Notes: generated by a model from the sequence alone, not told the origin. Counted from the first letter of the stretch, positions 35,809 through 49,250 are shown. The stretch: 64,000 bases of DNA from Vigna angularis (GCF_016808095.1 NC_068971.1:29037631-29101630), one strand, 5' to 3'. Numbers and translations are program-made.

Positions 35809-36240
35809 TACATAATTTTTACTATATTCATTGACATGTTTATTTAAAAAAAAAAAATTGTGAAAGCATGGTTTAATAATGGATACGTACGGAAAAATAG
35901 TTTCATAACTTTAACATGAAAAAACTTGTGTTTATATTTTCTTCATGAATCAAAGGTATACGAAATGATGTTTCATTTACTCTTCACAATATATGGAAAA
36001 ATATGCTTTGAAATAATCTTTTTTTTCTTTTTTCTTTATTAGACGATAATCGACTTTTAATAATAAATACTAAATTAAATTATTTAATAAAAAATTAATA
36101 ATAGCAGTTATAAAGTTGTACAAATGAGTAAATGTCCTCGCCCTTCTTTAGGTAACATGCGTTTCAGATTGTTCATTTTTTTTAATAATAAATATATTTT
36201 TCGTTTTTAAATTATTTATAAAAATTGTATTTTAGTCGTA

Positions 36241-36243
<3 letters not shown>

Positions 36244-36276
<33 letters not shown>
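36244..36276. repeat. (AT)n microsatellite
   Basis: About 33 bp of AT dinucleotides. Confidence 0.9.
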
Positions 36277-36280
<4 letters not shown>

Positions 36281-36741
36281 ATTATGTAAAAGATCCTAAC
36301 AAATACATAGGAAGTGTTTCTTTTGTGATCCTTATCATATTTAACCTTTTCCTTTATGTTTGAATGAAGAGATCATCAACAAAACTGCAAACAGGAATCC
36401 TTGTATAAATTCTCAGCAGTATAAAACATATACATTGAAGAACTAACACAGCACATTTTACAAAGTTCTAGGCCTGCTAGATACACAATCCACAACCAAA
36501 CTAATCTTTCTCTTAAAAGTTTTCTATTGAAAAAAATTAAAATACCTCCCACAAAAATATCCATTGGTCACTTGACGTTCATTTACTTGGACAATGGGCG
36601 AAAATTCCCTCCTAACATATTATTTATTCATGTATCAGGAGGAGAAATGAAAAGATTGGTAGCATGGAGGGGCACTATAAAAAATGCAACCAATTTATGC
36701 TGTGTATGATTTATCTAAACTGCATAACTTGTAGCCAAAAC

Positions 36742-39700
36742 TCAGACATGGTAAACCATGCCAACTTCTAGGATAGAAGCATGAGGGATACTTAGAGCAT
36801 AAGTTGGTCCTCTAGAATTTCTTCTTAAGAAATCATACCCATAATTGATCACAACTTTCTTTATCCAACTTGAACCTCTCTTTGCTTTCACATAAGAGTG
36901 GCCCATTATGAATGCCATTCCTCCTTCCCTTGCTTGCATTAGTTCCTGCAACTCCTCCCTTGCACCCAAATCAATCTCTGGACTGTCTGGCACAACAAAC
37001 CTCACTCTCTTCCTAACTATTTCAGGAGACTTAACCACCCTCATTTCTAAGCAATCTTCCATCTCAGAATTTTTGTTATCATCTTCACACATCCTTATAC
37101 CTTCTGAATTTGATGCTGAGGTTCCTACAACTGCCATTTTTGTGTCATCTTCAAAACTCTCAAATCCTTGGTTGGACTCAGAAGTATCTGACCGAATGAA
37201 TTCTGCTATGCTACAAATAAGATCTTTCTCAAACTCAATGTCATCCTTGTGAAAGTCCCTATAACCATACCGAGCTATGCACCTATAAAGCCTGTATTCT
37301 TTTGGGCCAACTCTACCAACCAAGAACCTTTCTTCAGGTCTCACATGTGGCACTGGGACAGATTTGACGCAGAGGAAGATCACTACTTGATGAAAAGCTG
37401 GGAGATTGGTGACAAAGTGAGAGAAAATGGCTGGGATCCCAGACACAAGTTCAGTGTGTATTAGGCCAATTCCTCTGACACGCACAATTCCTAGAGTGGG
37501 GCCTAAACCAAGGAGCCAGTTGATGGACACCTTATTCTGAACATCAAACTCGTACTTTTTAAGTGTGCCAAAGTGCCACACATACATCACGATAAGAAAT
37601 ATGAGCGAGAGGGCAATGGGCACCCATGCTCCTTCAAGGAACTTGATCAGGGATGCAGAGAAGTATAGTGCTTCGATGGACCCAAAGAAGAATATGAAGC
37701 AAATGGCTAGGAAAATACTCTTGTGCCAGCATAAAACAATAACTAGAGACATTAAGCAAGTGGTGACCAGCATCACAGTTATGACAGCCAAGCCTGTTCA
37801 TCCAAACAGTATAAAAATTCATTAGACATGCTATAAGCCATTAAAAACCATCATCAAGATTTCTACAATCTTAATGTACTGATCTTTTTTTTTTTTTCAA
37901 ACATCAGAATAACACCATAAGATATAATCTAGAAACTATTGAAAAATGCAAATGGACCGAACTAATCCTATATTGGGTCTTTTGCATTAATCTGTTGTTT
38001 TTACGGCAAAGTACATCATACTGATTCTTTCCATCAAGAAGTAAGTAAAAGATTGAAAATTTAATTACCAAAAGGGGAAAGGGAGTAAAGAGAAAAGAAA
38101 ATTAGTTTAGAGAAACAAAAATCAAAGTGACAGAGATGTTTCAAACATTCAGTACAAATAAATTTGCGTGTGCATCAGGAGAAAGAGTACCTGATGCGTT
38201 TCCCATGCGTTTTGTATCTCTAAAACCAACAGTAATAGCAAGGCAAAGTAGCATCAAACACCAGTTGATCTCTGGGATATAAATCTGGCCGTGTACCTTT
38301 GATGATGTATGAATGATCTTGACTTTGGGGAAGCATCCCATTGCAGAACATTGTTTGATTATTGAGAAAGTACCTGTGATGATAGCTTGACTTCCAACCA
38401 CAGCTTGAAGTATGGCTATTGCAAGAACAGGCCATCTAATTTTCTCTAAAACAATTTCAAAAGGAAGAGTAAGCCAAAGATTAATCATTCTTTAACAATG
38501 TCCCCATTGTGAGAAACTCAGATCTTACCAGGTACAGATACGTAGAACCCAATTCGGTAATCACTCTCAATAGTATGATGCTTGGAAAGATATGCAGCTT
38601 GTCCCATATATGCCAGAATTAGAGAAGGATATACCAGAAAAGTAAAAGCAATCTGCAGGTAAGTGGTTTTCAGTTAATGCAGTTGATTATTTCCCTGCAG
38701 CTTCTAATCAAGAAACATCCCCCAAAGCTTCACATTCATGAACAATAGAAAAACAATGATGTATTTAAATCATTGATTCCAAATTTTAGCACGAAAAATG
38801 ATGCATTGCTTTCAAATCAAAATTAGGAATGTAAATCATGAGTTTAGTTTCAATTTGAAAATGATGCTACCAACATATTTTCTATTAGACAAACATCATT
38901 TCCCTACAAACATTCTCTCATAATTTAAAAATGATGCTACCAATTGTGCACCTTAATCGACAACTGTGAAAAGTGCCCTAGATCAGCAAACATGGCTTCA
39001 GAACCTGAAACATAAGAGGGACAACGTCAGAGGAAGTTAAAACATATGTCAAGCATGTAGCAGTTGTGAAGTACAATTACTATATTTACCTGTTATACAT
39101 AGTAGAATTCCCCCTAAGGACATCCAACCTCCTCTTTGAGTCTTCTTCAGAAATTTGAACATGTAGTAGGGAGAGAGAGCCTCATAAACATGAGGATTCC
39201 AATGTAAGATATTATACATACCGATACAGCTAATGCATAGTAGCCAGGTCAACACAACAGGAGCAAATAGAAACCCCACGCGATGTGTTCCATAATGTTG
39301 AAGTGCAAACAAAAATATCAGTATCACACAAGCAATTGGTACTTCAACATCTGCACAAGCAATTATATTTCAGAAATGCAGAATAATGTATAGATATATG
39401 CTAAGAAATTGAGTTCTAAGTCTAACAGTAGATTGTCCTACCTAAAAACAACCAACAAACATTAGAAGCTCTAAGATTGACTTAAACATGTACATTCTGG
39501 TTAGGAAATAGAAACCTCTTGCAATGAGAGATATTTTAGGACTCCGAATTGTTTAATAAATATACACAAATAGTAAGTCACATATTTAACTGTGGCTTTT
39601 AGGGAAAATATATCCAGTTCATGCTGTAATAATAATAATACATTACCCTGATATGTGGACCTCTTTGTTTGCTAGGATAACTACTTTCAGTTCAGTCAAC

Positions 39701-42315
39701 TTCTCAAGGTGCTGATACAATAGTGCTATACTTAAAACTACTCAAGTGATTAATTTATGAAACAAGTGGTTATCATTAACCAGTCTTATAATATCTTAAA
39801 ATATCCCCTCTTTAATATTGTTTCCCTCGTTGTATTTCCAAAGGGAAAGAAAATGTACAGATGATAATAGAAATGTTTGAATATAGACCTAAAGACACTA
39901 TAGGATTATAAGGAGTCAAATATTATTTCAATTGAGGGCCCACATGATTTAGACATTCAGTAAGGTTCTAATGTAAAAGGTAAAAGACCAGTGCCTAGTT
40001 ACATTTGTATTGGAATCAGAATTTTCAGAAACTGAAGAAGTGGAGCAAACATCAATTGACATAGTCAACTTATTCTGATTTCTGTGTGCTGAAAAGTTAC
40101 CAATGCAGCAAAACAAAGTATAGACTACAGTAGTATACTTTGAATGCATCTGGAAAAAGGTTGAATAATGGGATGGAATCAAATCTATATGCAACTGACC
40201 ATAAGTCATCCAATTGAAATTAAGCAGCTCAAGGTGAGAGGTCATTATTAAAGATGATAAATACTTAACGGGAATCACAAATGACCTTAGAAGAACAAAT
40301 AGAAGTCCAGCAAACGAAGCTGCATCAAAAGCCTAATTTTAATAGAGAAAGGACCACATTTTAGTGTTTAAAGCACTGCAGTGATTAAGTTTCAATTAAG
40401 TTGAAGAGTACCTGGATCATCATTAATTATTCATAGTGGAACAGTATATGACAAATTTACTAGTGTCCTTACCTAATTTTGTCATCCAATCAGATAATCA
40501 CTTTACTGTTCCAGATTGATCCATAATGGTTTATTCAAAAACCTTATCCATGCCACCCTGCTCCTATCGTAACAACTTCTTTTAGTAATTTCCTATGCTC
40601 ATCATATTCTAATGAAAATTAATTAATAAAGAAATTACTGTTTTCAATTCTTCTGTGCTTGATATTCTATCAGCCACAACCCACAAACTTTATCATATAT
40701 TCAATATTATCAAGTTAGCAGGGATTGTTTATTTTAATATAAATTTTAGCATGACATTGATTTGACTTCGATCAAAACAAGGAAGTTGGCCCTGATTACA
40801 TATTTATGGGGACCCACAATAATGCATGCACTTGGAGGCATTTGGTTCTCCCTTTTTGTCCACTAACTCGAACGCTTTGATATAGTTAGCATAAAAAGGG
40901 AAGTCATTTAGAATTTCAAATAGGTTGTATAGAAAAAATTAAACAAAAATATATTGTGATAGCTAACAACAATAATTTCAGGATCAATATCTATTCAGCA
41001 TATATGCCATTCAGAGAGCAACTTCCCCCAAATCAATAGCAGTATTGTATGATGCAACCATTAGAACTATTCTAAATGTACACAATTCTTTAGAAAATAT
41101 TCCAGAGAATAGTTCCAGATGCCAAGCATTTTGCAATTTACTAATCAAAATTGAATTCTTAATCCATTAATCCAATTCCAATAGTATAGTTATGTACGTG
41201 TATCCAACTGTAATATACAGTATATGAAACGAAACTTCAAACCATCTTGCAGCTTATTAAGATTAAAATATATTTTTTCAATTAAATTCATGACATGTTG
41301 CTTACTGCTCTTTCGTGTTCATTAGAGGCTAGCCGCAAACTAGACTTAAAATTGATCTCGAACAAAACATACTAAAAGGAGATTAAATCAACCAATTACT
41401 TGTATTTAGAAAGGAACTTACATCTATGCTGTTCTTTAGACATAGAAAGCTCCAACCCTGACACGGCAGAGAAAACTGCATAATAACAAAAAACCAGATA
41501 ATTCAGTCATCAAGAACCACCATCTCTGTCCAAAACCATGATTTTAGCTGCAACATGGTTTCTCGGATCTGCCGAATTGCGGATTGCATTTGTCCACAAT
41601 TTCCAGCTCTGTGAAAGATTGCGAAGAAACCACGAGAGCAGTTTAAAACCTTGGCCATGACGAAAACACAGATAACGTTGGAAATCCCAGTACCAGAAAT
41701 AGCAGGTGTAAGCACGCCATCCCCAATAACCATGCAAGTCCCTATCAGAGCCAGAACAAGCAGCACCCTCTGCAGAACCTTGTGTTTCTCGAACACCGAT
41801 TTCAACCCCAACCCAACATTCTTCTTATCAATTGGCACTGTTCCATCCTTGGTGTACTCAGTTAGTTCTTCGTCTGCAAGCTGAACATTAGGCAACAACC
41901 CCACCTGAGCATGCCTGCATAGAAGAGAGTACAGAGCAAAAGTCCCTCCTTCTCCATTGTCATCTGCTCTGAGCACAATGAAGACATACTTGAGGAGTGG
42001 AACCAGTGTGAGAGTCCAGAACACAAAAGACAACACTCCATATATCTCTTCATTGGTCTCTGAATGCTGAATGTCCTCAGCAAAAGTGCTTTTGTAAACA
42101 TAAAGTGGGGATGTACTTAAATCGCCATACACAACTCCTAAGCTCTGATAAGCCAATGTTAACACTGTCTTCCATGATCCATCCTGCAAGGTGTCATGAG
42201 TGGTACGTCAAAAACAAGTTTTTTTTTTCTTTTCTTTCACACATAATACTGATCAGGAAACTCTAACATGCCATACCTTAAAAGAGTTTTTGTAGATCAC
42301 AGACTCCAGATCCAT
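36742..42315 (-). CDS. Potassium transporter, KUP/HAK/KT family (KUP2/6/8 type)
   Basis: Eight exons on -: 42315-42277, 42183-41694, 41475-41422, 39350-39090, 39004-38952, 38652-38529, 38445-38191 and 37793-36742. All have GT..AG introns, and the phases sum to 775 codons plus TGA. Exon 1 gives only 13 residues ([13 protein letters not shown]). Hallmarks: [17 protein letters not shown] (27-43), the family K+ pathway motif; [20 protein letters not shown]; and [10 protein letters not shown] (167-176) at the end of exon 2. Further on come [37 protein letters not shown] and [20 protein letters not shown]. About 12 membrane spans precede a hydrophilic C-terminal tail (about 250 residues) with acidic and Ser-rich parts. 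Members of this subgroup carry K+ (often efflux or vacuolar release) and help limit turgor and cell growth; the tail is a regulatory, phosphorylated region in Arabidopsis. The gene appears intact. Confidence 0.95.
39351..41421 (-). other. Large third intron of the potassium transporter
   Basis: 2071 bp lie between exon 3 (ends at 41422, T|GTAAGT) and exon 4 (starts at 39350, TGCAG|ATGTTGAAG), far longer than the gene's other introns. It is AT-rich. No nested gene or clear element end was found. It could hold an old insertion or regulatory sequence. Confidence 0.85.
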
Positions 42316-43805
42316 CAAGGAATGTCTCGGAAAAGACCAACCTTTAAATTTTCAATTTTGCTGAGATATCAAAGGAAAATGAATGCCACCCTCATGAATC
42401 AACACCCTCCCCTAGTTCAAGCTAGTCCTTAGGATAAAAAACTAATTTTGGCAAAGGAGAGAGTTTGGTACAACGCCTATGCTGTGTTTTCTCTTTTCAA
42501 GTATGTGCTCAAGTTCAGACAAAACAATAACAAACAAACATAAAAAAAAACCACCAACACCAACCAATTTAGATAACAGGGTTAAGTGTTGTCGTAAGAG
42601 TGAACAGATTTTTGGAATAAGAGAGAAAGAAAGAGAGAGCAGATAAGCAAAACTTCTCCAGTGAGTGAGTGGTGATTTTGGATTCAAGTTTTCCGTTTCC
42701 TTCTCTAAATGCCTGTTGAGTTTGCAGTTTGGTTTAGAGGGAATATAATATAATAGTTTTGAAACGTGAAATTGGAAGTTTGATATATATATATATATAA
42801 TGATGCATAATAAATATGAAAACGGATTGAATTGAACACGGAACAGTGTTTTACATATTATTTGACCTGTATTAAAGAACTTCATAGGTGTGTAATACTT
42901 AATTAAAAAATATATCTATGAATATTGGAGAATATTTACAAATAGTTGAAAAAAAAATGTATTAATAAATATTTTTAAAAAAATTAAAAAATATATAATA
43001 TAAATTAAATTAAAATTTAATTTTAATAAAGTATAAATTAATTTTAATTTTAATTAAATTTATAAGTAATAAAAATTACAAGTAAATATTAAAATATTCC
43101 GATCGATAATAAATACTTATCTCTCCATCAAATTTTATTTCCAAATAACTATTTTTACCCTCTTACTCTCATGAGGGAGGATAAGAAACAGGGAGAGGGT
43201 TGCATCTAAGCATGCACTTATTGGAACTCTTGAGTGACCTGACAACAGCGCTGACCATTTCTCAATAGAAAGAGACACTTCTATGTCTATCTCTTTCTCT
43301 CACAGTCCTAATTATGGGGACGTTTCAGTTTCACAGCTGTTAACACCTAGCTGTTACAAAACCTTCAATTAGGTCAAGGAGTTAAATTATTCCAAATTAA
43401 TCTCATTTTTTCAAACCAATACAATGAATCAATTTTCATTATCACTAACTTCTCCCACTTCATTATTCATCTTTATTTTATTTTTTTCCTTTTCAATTCA
43501 CAAAAATGTGAACACAATATCTTGGTTATTTAAAGCATTGAATCAAATGTCATGGACCAATGTTTTTTCTGATAGTTTTAATCTTCTTTAACGACTCAAA
43601 AATATTTAATATGATAATAATACTATTTTATTGTTGTGTATAATTCCGTATAAACATTTATTTTATTTGAGATTTAATGAGAAAATCTTTCATAAGTTAC
43701 TGGTCAAAAAGAGAATTTTGATATATTTATTTCAGAAAATGGGAAAAGTGTGAACTTAAAATTTTGACTTTTTTAATTTATAATATAAAATTAAATGCTG
43801 TTTAA
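42316..43805. promoter_or_regulatory. Upstream region of the potassium transporter gene
   Basis: 5' UTR and promoter side of the - strand gene. 42440-42700 is transcript-like (purine/CT-biased, GAGAGAAAGAAAGAGAGAG). 42900-43110 is extremely AT-rich. A 5' UTR intron is possible but cannot be placed. No other gene is present. Confidence 0.35.
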
Positions 43806-44334
43806 TGTAAGGACCTAAATAATTTGGGGGTGGTGTATGGACAAGGATATGTTGGTAATTGATGTGGTGGGGGCTTCCTGTGATGAGTGGTGTGGTAGGG
43901 AATGGCTTCACGGGGAGGCAGCTGTTGAAGGGGTGTGGGAAGCAATTAAGGGAGTCACGGGAATTGGTTTTGGAGAGTAAAGAAGTCCGTGATTTCCCTC
44001 ATGTTTGGCATCATTCAGCAGGCTGCAAACGTGGAAGATATAAGGGGATGCTAGGTTCTGAAATAAGGAAGGAAACCCTTGCTGCAAGGTTGGTGAAGGA
44101 GGTGAAGTTCAGAGTTGCTGGAGTGGGAAAGAAACCTTGGCACTGGAAATCTTGGAGAAGATAGATTTAAAGATTTAGCAAAGGAAGTCTTCAAGAGGTA
44201 AGGGGAGCTAGATCTTTTGTTTAGTTGATGATGTATGTTGTATTTGATGCAAATCTGGGAAGAATGGGATGAATATTTGGGTTCTGGTTTCGTTTCTGGG
44301 TTTTCTGGAAAACCTGCAGAATTTCTGCAGAAAC

Positions 44335-44860
44335 ACCGTTCGTCCAATTTGATTTCAAATTGGACGTTCGTCCTAAATAGCTAACGTTCGTCCAAAATGG
44401 TTGAACGTTCGTCAAGGTGAATTTGGACGTTCGTCCAAATTGTTCGGTAGTCGTTGGAGAGCGTTCATTTGTGGACGCTCGTTCAAAGTTGGTGAAGTGA
44501 AAAGGGGACGTTCGTCCCATTCGCTATGCGCGTCCGTCCTTAAATCCAAGTGTTCGACATTGAGTGATTCGTTCTGTACGTGTGAGCGTTCGTCCGCAAA
44601 GGCTCGTCGCGCGTTCGTCCAAGTTGTAGATTATGAGTGTCCGTGCTTCAGCTAGCAAGTGAGCGTTCGTCCATGACTTCAACTTGTGAACGTTCGTCCA
44701 AATGGCTCGACCAAGCGTTCGGCCTTAAATTCAGTGTTGAGCGTTCGGCCTTTGAGCGAGTGTGAGTGAGCGTTCGTCCTTAGTTCAATTCTTAGCGTTC
44801 GTCCTTGGTTTCATCTGTGAGCGTTCGTCCATTAGTGTCCAGTGAATAGTACTCGTCCAA
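44335..44860 (+). repeat. Interspersed CGTTCGTCC array inside the solo LTR
   Basis: More than a dozen copies of GCGTTCGTCC / ACGTTCGTCC and variants (CGTTCGGCC, CGCTCGTTC) lie at irregular spacing of about 15-40 bp within about 500 bp. The elevated CpG contrasts with the AT-rich surroundings. Confidence 0.9.
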
Positions 44861-45455
44861 ATAGTATTTTACAAATATGTTGAATTTTAAGTTCCTTTGC
44901 TTTCGGATTGAATTATGTGTACCAATGTTTGGAATATTATCTATGACATGAATTATGTGAATGTATGAGATATGTTGGAATTGTTGGGATAATATGGTGG
45001 TATTTGATTTTTCATAATTGGGGTTAAGATTCAAAGTAATAGTAAGTTATGTTATTTAAATATTTCGGTTGCAATTTATGAATGCATGTTCATGTAATCA
45101 AGATTGGTTGAAAGGGTATGAATATAAGTGGTTTATGATGTACATTGTTGATCCAAAAGAAATATCATGAGATTTAAAATGGTCGGATTGAATCGGAAAT
45201 TTAGATCTCTCGGTGGGATCAGTTGGTGTAAAGAATGAATGTGGGAAGCTTAGCCGGTTGTTCATCCTGATGTTCCGTGAGTACTCGTCCTCACGTAGAG
45301 GGGGTACGTCATGTGTGGGAACGGCAGGAGGTCCTAGTCCTAGGGTATCTGGACAGATAGGACTAACCTCGGGTGGCAGCTGATGAGAGTTCCAGTTACT
45401 ACATCACCCGGGTGCACGAACATCGAAGCTACACAGAATTCATTCTAGTCCGGAC

Positions 45456-45592
45456 GAGTCTGTCTATGAAGTAACGAGTCTGTCTATGAAGTAACGAGTC
45501 TGTCTATGAAGTAACGAGTCTGTCTATGAAGTAACGAGTCTGTCTATAATGTAACAAGTCGGGGTATAAAGTAACAAGTATTGTAGATGTCA
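45456..45592 (+). repeat. 20-bp tandem repeat
   Basis: GAGTCTGTCTATGAAGTAAC is repeated four times without change from 45456, then two degenerate copies follow. Confidence 0.95.
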
Positions 45593-46075
45593 ATTTACCA
45601 TGTTTGGATGACTTTTGCATGTTGTATGAGTGGATGGAATTATGGTTTAATGAATATGCTCTAATTGTTCTTTTATACGAATCTAAGTATGATAACATTG
45701 AATTTAACTGTTCTATCTGTATAACATGTTTTTATATCTAGCTCACCCTTGCATTGTTTTGTTATGTGCTGTTTGGGTATGTTTCGTTGGCGATGATCAT
45801 CCACTTGGATGGGAGCAGATGTTGTCGTGGAGTTTCCCTTGGAGCAATAGCTGGAGGTTGTTGATATTGCAGGAGTAATCTTCTTAGAATTTCTTGATTA
45901 AACACTTGTAGTGTTTAATCCTTTCAACTGTTTAAGTTTAAATTTTCAGTTTCTTTTATTTCTGGATGACTGTAATACCACATTTAATTACACGTCATAC
46001 TCTGACTGTTCTCTATATTTGAATGTTAACGTCCTTATTATATAATATTGATTATTATATAATTGGGATGTTACA

Positions 46076-48605
46076 TTTAATGTATAAGAAGATTAAAATG
46101 AATATAAATATTTGATTATTAATATATAGAATAATTTTAAAATGATATCAATATATACAATTAATATTTACTTTTAAATATGTCTAACGAACAAGCATAA
46201 GTAGTAATATAATAATAATAATTAAAACTACGTATAAATTTAATCATCGTATTAAAACATGTGATTCAAATTGAATTAAGAATATTTATTGGTATCTTAA
46301 CAAATATATTACTCGAAGACTACCTTTTAAGTTAACTAAAGTAGCATTAGTAATGTATTTAAATCATTCTTCAAATATATTGTGCTTAAATAATTTACTT
46401 ATATCTGAGAATATTTTAATTTAAATAATTATATTTATATAAATTATAGAGTATGAGATGAGATGAATATTATCATATCCGTTTTCAACCAATTTCTGTT
46501 AAAATTTATGAATAAATACTTATTTTCATATTTATTCCCATTAAACAATGTTTTTCCTTTTATATTTAGGATTTCTTACATCTTATTACAGAATACAATT
46601 TATCATCATGTAAGTGGTGTAATTACATTCCATTTACTATAATAAAATTTTGAATAGATTTTATTACTTTGAAAAGAAAGTTGAGTGTAACATTTAATTC
46701 TCTTTAATATTGATAAGTAGTTAAGTTTTTATGATATCGTTTAATACTGCTTTGTCCTAAAAATTGCCTTTAAAATATTTATATCAATAACTTCAATAAT
46801 CAATTTCTCAGTTAATTTCTTTCAGAAAGCTGTGTTCACTGATTTGAGCACGTATTATCTTAAAAAAAATTAGTAATTGCATGTTAATATTGAATGTAGC
46901 ATTATTTAATAATATTGTTTTACATAATTATATATTATATGTTAAATTTTATAATATCATTAATATATGCAGTCAAATATTTTTCTTAAGTATAGCCAAA
47001 TAATATATTTAAACTATTTAAATAAATTATTTCAATGTTAAATTGTTAATTAATGTAAAACTCCAGAAAATGGTATTTTAGAAGTGATACTAGTTTAAAT
47101 ATAGTAAGACTTGGTTATTTTAATATTAAATGATTTATTTGTAAATAATTTTGTTATAAACGAGTTTCATTATTTTAAAACGTATCTTCTCTCTAAAAAA
47201 CATTTTTCTAAAGTTCTCTACCTTCTTTATAAGAGTTCTAACTCCTAAGTCATCTCTTTGACAATAAAGAGGTATCTAATCGACTACGGCAACGAGGTCT
47301 ACATTCTTATCCGATTGGTTTCTATAATAGAGCAAGTAAGTTTCAGCTCATTTTTTTCTCTTCGCTCTTTAATTGAGTTCATGCATGGAAGCTTCCATTT
47401 GCATGTGTACTTTGGCCTTTTCTCTGAGTTTCCTTGTCAATCTAAGATCCTAAAGACTCATTTCTTTTTCAATTTGGTGATTCGTAGGTGTTTCTAGAAA
47501 TTCCTTGTGCGAGAAGTAATCAGGGTGTTCTTAGAACTTTGTATCGTCGGTGTAAGGTAAGGGAAGCTAGAACTTGTCTTAGAATTGTATTTGTGGTTTG
47601 AATTTAGTATCTCTATTTATGATAAAATAAATTAGATGTAATGGTAATAATAGTTTGAGTAATGTGTATGTTTAAATGATGATAAATGATAGTGTGATGT
47701 GTGCACATTTGAAATGGCGTGATTTTGATGATTAATGATGTCATGATTGTGTGTGATAAAGTTGTTTTAGTGTTTGAAACTGGATTCAAGTGTTTAGGAT
47801 GAGTGGTGGTCAAATTCTTGAGTTTTAAGGCTAAAAAGAGAGGTTTTGATGGGTGAGTTTGAGAAAGAGAGGTTGAGGTGAGAAAGCAACTGTCTAGGAG
47901 CTATCATGAGGTAATTTGAGACTTTTTAGAAGTGTTTTGTGAGTGAAAATCTGTCATGTAGCAAAAAGGTGGTTCATAGTTGAAATTTTGAAGTGTTTTT
48001 GTGTAAAAAGAGGGTTTTGAGTAGGGAGATTTTGAAACATTAAGTGTAAACTATTTTGGGCAGTTACAGATCTGTTATTAGACTTATTAGGGCTTGAAAT
48101 AGAAGTGTTGTGAGCAATTTGAGGTGTATCCTTGAGTGAGATATCTATATATTGGATTGGGACTCTCTTTCTAAAATACGAAATACATGAATTTCAAAAA
48201 TCTTATCTATTTTGCTGTGTATTGTGACAAGTGTGTTCTAGGGTTTGTGTAACCCTTGTGTTGTGGCTTTGAGAACTTGGTGTTGGCATAGAGCAAGAAC
48301 TTTCACGGGAGTTGTGATTTAGTGTTGTTGTTGTTGTTGAGTTAAAGTATGACATCCTTTGTGAAGATTCAAAGGAGGAGGTCATCCTTCGCAAAACATT
48401 CGAAAGAGGTATTCATCCCTTGTGGCTTTCAAGGGAAGTGAGTTTCATCTCTTGGGGGTAACAAGAGAATGTTATAAACCTTAAACTTGTTTATTTCTTT
48501 GTGATTGTAACGGTTTGTTGGTTTTGTGATAGTGAATTGCTAATTCTCATTTAAGATTAACAATTGGATAGGATCCTTGTGATCTAAATCAATATAAAAT
48601 CATCT
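46076..48605. other. Gene-free AT-rich stretch with retroelement leader-like parts
   Basis: 46081-47160 is very AT-rich with nothing recognised. 47160-47590 (CTCTACCTTCTTTATAAGAG.., ACTCCTAAGTCATCTCTTTG..) resembles a transcribed LTR leader. 48340-48600 resembles the 3' part of an LTR or its leader (CTTTGTGATTGTAACGG, ATAGGATCCTTGTGATC). No ends could be fixed, so these are guesses. Confidence 0.35.
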
Positions 48606-49250
48606 ATGCAATTTTCTCTCTTCTTTATAGTTATATGTATCAGCTTGGAAAGAATCAATAGCAAGCATGTGGCTCAAGAAGATACAAATGGAGTAGAATG
48701 TGTCGTGTACTACTTGAGTTTAAGAGATGTTAAAACTCGATATAGTGATATCAACAAATTTTACGTATATGCTTGTATTATTCTTGTTGTAAGTTAAAAC
48801 ATTATTTAAGGCCTCATGAAGTAATTGTATTCTCAAAGAACAATATATTGAACTTTTTGTTATCTAAGCCTACAATACATAACTGTGTGGGTAAATCGAT
48901 AAGACTAAATTTTCACTTCAATTTGAAATTTTAAAAGTGATTAAAGGTGAAACCATAATTGATTTTATGGCTAATCATTCTTGTATTAAAGAAGTATTTT
49001 AAGTCAAATATGATCAGTGTGTACTATATTTCAATGGGTTAAGTATTGTGAATGGAATTAGTGGAGGAGTACTAATAACTTTGCAAAATAACATTCGTAC
49101 AGGAGTATTGTATGAAATTTGACCCAATTGTTCGAATAACAAAGCAAAATATGAGGCGTTGATTTAATCAAATTACATGCTAAAAATGTATTGATTGGAG
49201 GATATTCATATAGTTAATGATTAAATAAGTGACCCAAGAATACCAATGTA
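48606..49250 (+). pseudogene. Decayed Ty3/gypsy RNase H region (Tat/Athila type)
   Basis: 48665-48800 reads VAQEDTNGVECVVYYLSLRD then VKTRYSDINKF, the RT-linked RNase H. 48950-49010 reads KVIKGETIIDFMANHSCIKE, the tether. 49028-49180 reads LYFNGLSIVNGISGGVLITL, then after a stop CSNNKAKYEALI, the extra (archaeal-type) RNase H of Tat-like elements. Several stops and frame breaks show it is dead. It stops where the CACTA-type element at about 49280 begins. Confidence 0.75.

Larger units (their letters stand above)
32615..36741. other. Gene-free AT-rich stretch between the small basic-protein gene and the potassium transporter
   Basis: It includes a 43-bp triplicate, a degenerate GACCGAA/GGAGAG repeat zone (33200-33460), a copia-type remnant with LTR, and an AT microsatellite; each is listed separately apart from the degenerate zone. 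Otherwise no coding motif was seen. 36300-36741 is likely the 3' UTR and flank of the transporter gene. Confidence 0.4.
43806..46075 (+). mobile_element. Solo LTR, 2270 bp
   Basis: It begins TGTAAGGACC and ends GGGATGTTACA (TGTAA..TTACA, the short inverted ends of an LTR) and is flanked on both sides by TTTAA (43801-43805 and 46076-46080), a perfect 5-bp target duplication. It has no gag or pol, so a full element probably recombined down to one LTR. The size and phrases such as TAGCTCACCCTTGCATTG and TTGGATGGGAGCAGAT suggest a large-LTR Ty3 chromovirus (Tekay/Del-like); that assignment is inference. It contains the CGTTCGTCC array and a 20-bp tandem repeat, listed separately. Confidence 0.85.

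Noticed and set aside
41503..41693. C-terminal 63 residues of the 228-codon frame at 41503-42189
   Set aside because: The transporter exon ends at 41694 (CTG|GTACTG) after LTPAIS; the rest is intron read-through.
45456..45592. CRISPR-like direct repeats
   Set aside because: Units are contiguous 20-mers without spacers, inside a plant LTR.
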